Below, one piece after another: positions 61,395 to 64,000 of a stretch of DNA of 64,000 nt. Every line of letters starts with the position of its first letter. The stretch's first letter is position 1. The notes under the pieces are model-generated. The model ran no database searches and was not told where the DNA came from. It saw only the letters and a list, made by a program, of their open reading frames with translations. This DNA is from Aeromicrobium sp. (GTDB lineage: Bacteria; Actinomycetota; Actinomycetes; Propionibacteriales; Nocardioidaceae). Both the position numbers and the translations under genes were made by a program. The stretch is from the NCBI RefSeq assembly GCF_023146395.1, contig NZ_JAGLCD010000002.1, positions 62,001 through 126,000 of the forward strand, given 5' to 3'.

Positions 61395-62353
61395 GCGTCG
61401 GTGCGCGCCTCGTCGTCCTCCACCTCGTCGTCGGTCGCCGTGCCGTCCTCCTTGAGTCCCGGCAGCGATGCGAGGACGCCGGCGCCGAGGATCAGCAGGA
61501 CGCCGCCCAGGGACCACTCCGGTCCGACCTTGCCGAAGATCTCGCCGTAGACCATCTTCGCCGCGATGAAGACCAGCAGGGCCGCGAGCGCGGCCTTGAG
61601 GTGGCGCAGGCGCGCGACGAGCTCAGCCACGAGGAAGAACAGCGGGCGCAGGCCGAGCAGGGCGAACGCGTTGGCGGCGAACACGACGAACGTGTCGGTC
61701 GTGATGCCCAGGATCGCCGGGACCGAGTCGACGGCGAAGATGATGTCGACGATCGCGATCGCCACGAGTGCCGCACCGCCCGTGGTCAGCATGCGCTTGC
61801 CGTCGATCTTGGTCGTGAGCTTGTCGCCGTGGTCGCCCTCGGCGATCGTCATCCGCTTGCGCACGCCCGCGATGAGCTTCTCGTCGCCGTCGTGGTCGTG
61901 GCGGTGACGCCACAGGCGCAGGCCGGTCCAGCCCAGCAGGGCGGCGAACGGGTACGTGAGCCACGAGGCGGCGTCGAGCGCTGCAGCCCCGACCAGGATG
62001 AAGATCAGCCGCAGGACGAGAGCCAGGACGATGCCGTAGGTCAGGAGCCGCACGCGCCGGGGCGTGGGCACCGCGAAGGCGCCCAGGACCACGAGAAAGA
62101 CGAAGACGTTGTCGAGCGACAGCGACTTCTCCACGAGGTAGCCGGCAAGGTAGGTCGTCGACTGCTCGGTCGTGCCCCAGAGATACAGGACACCACCGAA
62201 CGCGATGGCGATGGCGATCCAGACGACGCTCCAGACCGCGGCGACGCGTGGTGTCATCTCCCCTCGACCCCGCACGAGGATCAGGTCGATGACGAGCAGG
62301 ACGACGAGGGCAGCGACGAGCAGCGCCCAGTCGGTGGGTGAGCCCAGGGGCAT
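61391..62353 (-). CDS. TerC/Alx-family integral membrane protein (probable Mn exporter)
   Basis: Membrane protein of 320 residues from ATG 62353, nine or so TM helices. The family landmarks LVEKSLSLDNVFVFLVVLGA and VAIAIVDIIFAVDSVPAILG each carry the paired acidic residues in the membrane that bind metal. TerC/Alx proteins export Mn2+ and are often behind a yybP-ykoY riboswitch; the leader here is structured (see 62354-62490). The C-terminus ends in an acidic tail (ATDDEVEDDEARTDA). Confidence 0.92.
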   Translation of the reverse strand: MPLGSPTDWALLVAALVVLLVIDLILVRGRGEMTPRVAAVWSVVWIAIAIAFGGVLYLWGTTEQSTTYLAGYLVEKSLSLDNVFVFLVVLGAFAVPTPRRVRLLTYGIVLALVLRLIFILVGAAALDAASWLTYPFAALLGWTGLRLWRHRHDHDGDEKLIAGVRKRMTIAEGDHGDKLTTKIDGKRMLTTGGAALVAIAIVDIIFAVDSVPAILGITTDTFVVFAANAFALLGLRPLFFLVAELVARLRHLKAALAALLVFIAAKMVYGEIFGKVGPEWSLGGVLLILGAGVLASLPGLKEDGTATDDEVEDDEARTDA

Positions 62354-62490
62354 GAAGAAGGGTCCTTCCTTCGCGGTGGTGGGTCGCGAAGGTTTTTCCG
62401 ACCCGGTGACCGGGCCCATCCGGTGCGGGTCCTCAAGCGCGGACCGTGCTGACGCAGCCGGATCGTCGGGATACTTCCCTTCAGCATCGA
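62354..62490 (-). promoter_or_regulatory. Structured terC leader, candidate yybP-ykoY-like Mn riboswitch
   Basis: On the minus strand the 5' region reads GAAGGGAAGTATCCC (62482-62468), then CGTCAGCACG, both like the conserved core of actinobacterial yybP-ykoY aptamers. It is followed by a CCCGGT/ACCGGG hairpin with GGAAAAACC and an 8 bp hairpin CCTTCGCG...CGCGAAGG that ends at the ribosome site GGAAGGA. A switch acting on termination or translation of terC is plausible, by eye only. Confidence 0.5.
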
Positions 62491-62519
62491 TCCTACCGGG
62501 CGCAGCGCGGGACCGCTCG

Positions 62520-63260
62520 TCAGTCGTGCTGGCCGGTCTGGCGGATCACGGTGCGCCGCTTGAGCTCGTCGACGGCGTCCTCGTAGGCGGACACCAGGGC
62601 CTGCACCGTGAGGGGCTTGAAGCGTTCGACCATCGCGGTGATCGCCTCGGGAGGCTGGCCGGACGCCTTCAGGTGGGGCCAGACCTCCTGGCGGAAGAGC
62701 TCGGTCAGCTGGTCGGCGAGCTGGGTGCCGTGCTCGAGCACGATGCGGCGCGAGGCGCGGGCGGCCTCGACGGGCAGCCCGGCGTCGAGGAAGCCGATGC
62801 CGACCGCGAGATGCGCCGGGGCCACGCGGAAGACGTCCTCGGTGGGAGTCGGCTCCACGACCCCGATCGCCACGAGCACGTCGAGGTCGTCGTCGCTCAG
62901 CGGGCGTCCGGACCGCGTCTGGAGCGCCTCGCGGTCCATCTGCTCGGGCAGGTCGGGGCTCCACGGCGCCAGCAGGGTGCGGTGCAGCGCGACCTGCTCA
63001 GGCGTCGCGTCGGCCGGGATCCGCTCCAGGTAGCCCTCGATCGCCGACAGCGTCAGACCGTGTGCCTGGAGCTCGCGCACGAGCTCGAGCCGGGCGAGGT
63101 GGTCCGGACCGTAGAAGCCGTTGCGGCCCTCGCGCCGCGGCGGGGGGATCAGGCCGCGGCCGGCGTAGAAGCGGACGGTGCGGACGGTCATGCCGACGCG
63201 GGCCGCCAGCTGCTCGACGCTCAGCGACGCGGAGGCGGTCGATCCCTCGGTGGCACTCAC
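62520..63260 (-). CDS. MerR-family transcriptional regulator
   Basis: Protein of 246 residues. HTH at about 13-80: LSVEQLAARVGMTVRTVRFY, AGRGLIPPPRREGRNGFYGP, then ARLELVRELQAHGLTLSAIE. The C-terminal domain (LDVLVAIGVVEPTPTEDVFR, FLDAGLPVEAARASRRIVLE) is a helical acyl-CoA-type sensor seen in MerR regulators of fatty-acid and short-chain acyl-CoA degradation. GTG 63260 is the start. Divergent from the thiolase gene with a TGACA-N7-TGTCA dyad between them, and the same dyad occurs before the CaiB gene, so it probably controls both. Confidence 0.88.
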   Translation of the reverse strand: MSATEGSTASASLSVEQLAARVGMTVRTVRFYAGRGLIPPPRREGRNGFYGPDHLARLELVRELQAHGLTLSAIEGYLERIPADATPEQVALHRTLLAPWSPDLPEQMDREALQTRSGRPLSDDDLDVLVAIGVVEPTPTEDVFRVAPAHLAVGIGFLDAGLPVEAARASRRIVLEHGTQLADQLTELFRQEVWPHLKASGQPPEAITAMVERFKPLTVQALVSAYEDAVDELKRRTVIRQTGQHD

Positions 63261-63377
63261 ACGCCGAGGATAGTGGCAGTTCCGGTGTCACGGTCCGGTC
63301 CTCGTCCGCCAGGGCGTACAGTCTGCGCTGACTGTTCATCGTGCGGCCCTACCGCCGTGCGCATGACCGGAGTATCC

Positions 63378-63394
63378 TGACAGTTGTAGTGTCA
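63378..63394. promoter_or_regulatory. TGACA-N7-TGTCA dyad upstream of thiolase
   Basis: TGACAGTTGTAGTGTCA at 63378-63394, midway between the MerR and thiolase starts. Same architecture as 57906-57922; both are followed by CAATG. Confidence 0.6.
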
Positions 63395-63504
63395 CAATGG
63401 CTCGGCCCGGTGGAGACACCGAGTCGCCTCCGTGCTGGCCCCCGGTCGGCACAGTGCTGACACCACGTCGGCCGACCTGCCCACCCGTCTGCGAGGACCC
63501 CCCC

Positions 63505-64000
63505 ATGACCGAAGCTTTCGTCTACGACGCCATCCGCACGCCCCGTGGGCGCGGCAAGAAGACCGGTTCGCTCCACGAGGTCAAGCCGATCGACCTGGTG
63601 ACGGGTCTGATCGACGAGATCCAGAAGCGCAACCCGTCGCTCGACCCGAGCACGATCGACGACCTCGTCCTGGGCGTCGTCTCGCCCGTCGGTGACCAGG
63701 GCGGCGACATCGCCAAGACCGCGGCCATCGCCGCCGGTCTGCCCGACACCGTCGCCGGCGTGCAGCTCAACCGCTTCTGCGCCTCGGGTCTCGAGGCCGT
63801 CAACCAGGCCTCCGGTCGCGTCCGCTCCGGCTGGGAGGACTTCATCCTCGCCGGCGGCGTCGAGTCGATGAGCCGCGTGCCGATGGGCAGCGACGGCGGC
63901 GCCTGGGCCATGGACCCGCGCACCAACCTCGACACCTCCTTCGTCCCGCAGGGCATCGGTGCCGACCTGATCGCCACGATCGAGGGCTACAGCCGCGAGG
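63505..64000 (+). CDS. Acetyl-CoA acetyltransferase (thiolase), N-terminal part; cut by window edge
   Basis: First 165 residues of a thiolase that cleaves 3-ketoacyl-CoA in beta-oxidation. [40 protein letters not shown], the nucleophile Cys in [16 protein letters not shown] and [20 protein letters not shown]. The opening [13 protein letters not shown] is typical of FadA-type degradative thiolases. The 244 bp leader from the MerR gene carries a shared dyad. Probably followed by a FadB-type gene outside the window. Confidence 0.93.
   Translation, partial: MTEAFVYDAIRTPRGRGKKTGSLHEVKPIDLVTGLIDEIQKRNPSLDPSTIDDLVLGVVSPVGDQGGDIAKTAAIAAGLPDTVAGVQLNRFCASGLEAVNQASGRVRSGWEDFILAGGVESMSRVPMGSDGGAWAMDPRTNLDTSFVPQGIGADLIATIEGYSRE

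Overview
The window is high-GC actinobacterial DNA. The order crgA, DUF881, pknB, pbpA, rodA, pstP, fhaB, fhaA, tRNA-Leu is the cell-envelope block usually found near the actinobacterial replication origin. A fused RmlC-RmlD protein, abundant acyl-CoA genes and frequent GTG starts point to Propionibacteriales, probably the Nocardioidaceae (Aeromicrobium or Nocardioides type). The genus is an inference.

Layout. (1) 1-7877: start of a CoA-transferase gene with a divergent IclR regulator, then a TetR regulator divergent from a tightly overlapping operon: acyl-CoA dehydrogenase, MaoC-type hydratase, CitE-type lyase and both subunits of a biotin-dependent acyl-CoA carboxylase. This matches the mycobacterial Rv2498c-Rv2502c / Rv2506 leucine and itaconate region in content. 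(2) 7883-8880: one small hypothetical gene and decayed coding remnants. (3) 8881-22281: a cluster with its own regulators: a three-domain indolepyruvate:ferredoxin oxidoreductase, Lrp and GntR regulators, two HAD hydrolases, two crotonases, a complete polar amino acid ABC importer, an FlK-like hotdog thioesterase and an acyl-CoA ligase. I read it as a route that imports an amino acid, decarboxylates its 2-oxo acid to an acyl-CoA and processes that acyl-CoA. The substrate is unknown.

(4) 22300-32060: an accessory region holding two tRNA-Ser 3'-end remnants, a broken IS3-type transposase, a Ymh-domain protein, two HxlR regulators, an AlkD-like protein, a methyltransferase, a frameshifted gene, an excisionase-like protein and a tyrosine integrase next to a tRNA-Ala 3'-end remnant (attachment site). 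(5) 32103-43215: chromosomal housekeeping: cyclase-family hydrolase, dTDP-rhamnose synthesis (rmlCD, rmlB, rmlA), a response regulator, glyA, a SURF1-like protein, a DUF3817 protein, a crotonase, a cyclophilin, a rhomboid protease and a CrgA-like protein with an internal duplication.

(6) 43331-51444: the Ser/Thr kinase, phosphatase, PBP/RodA and FHA operon with tRNA-Leu(CAG). (7) 51661-64000: MerR/B12-like regulator, crotonase, glycerophosphodiesterase, a TetR-MFS efflux pair with a clear palindromic operator, then a lipid-catabolic group: alpha/beta hydrolase, CaiB-type CoA transferase or racemase, acyl-CoA dehydrogenase, FMN 2-hydroxyacid oxidase, TerC with a structured leader, a MerR regulator and the start of a thiolase gene. 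An almost identical TGACA-N7-TGTCA dyad lies before both the CaiB gene and the thiolase gene, suggesting a small shared regulon.
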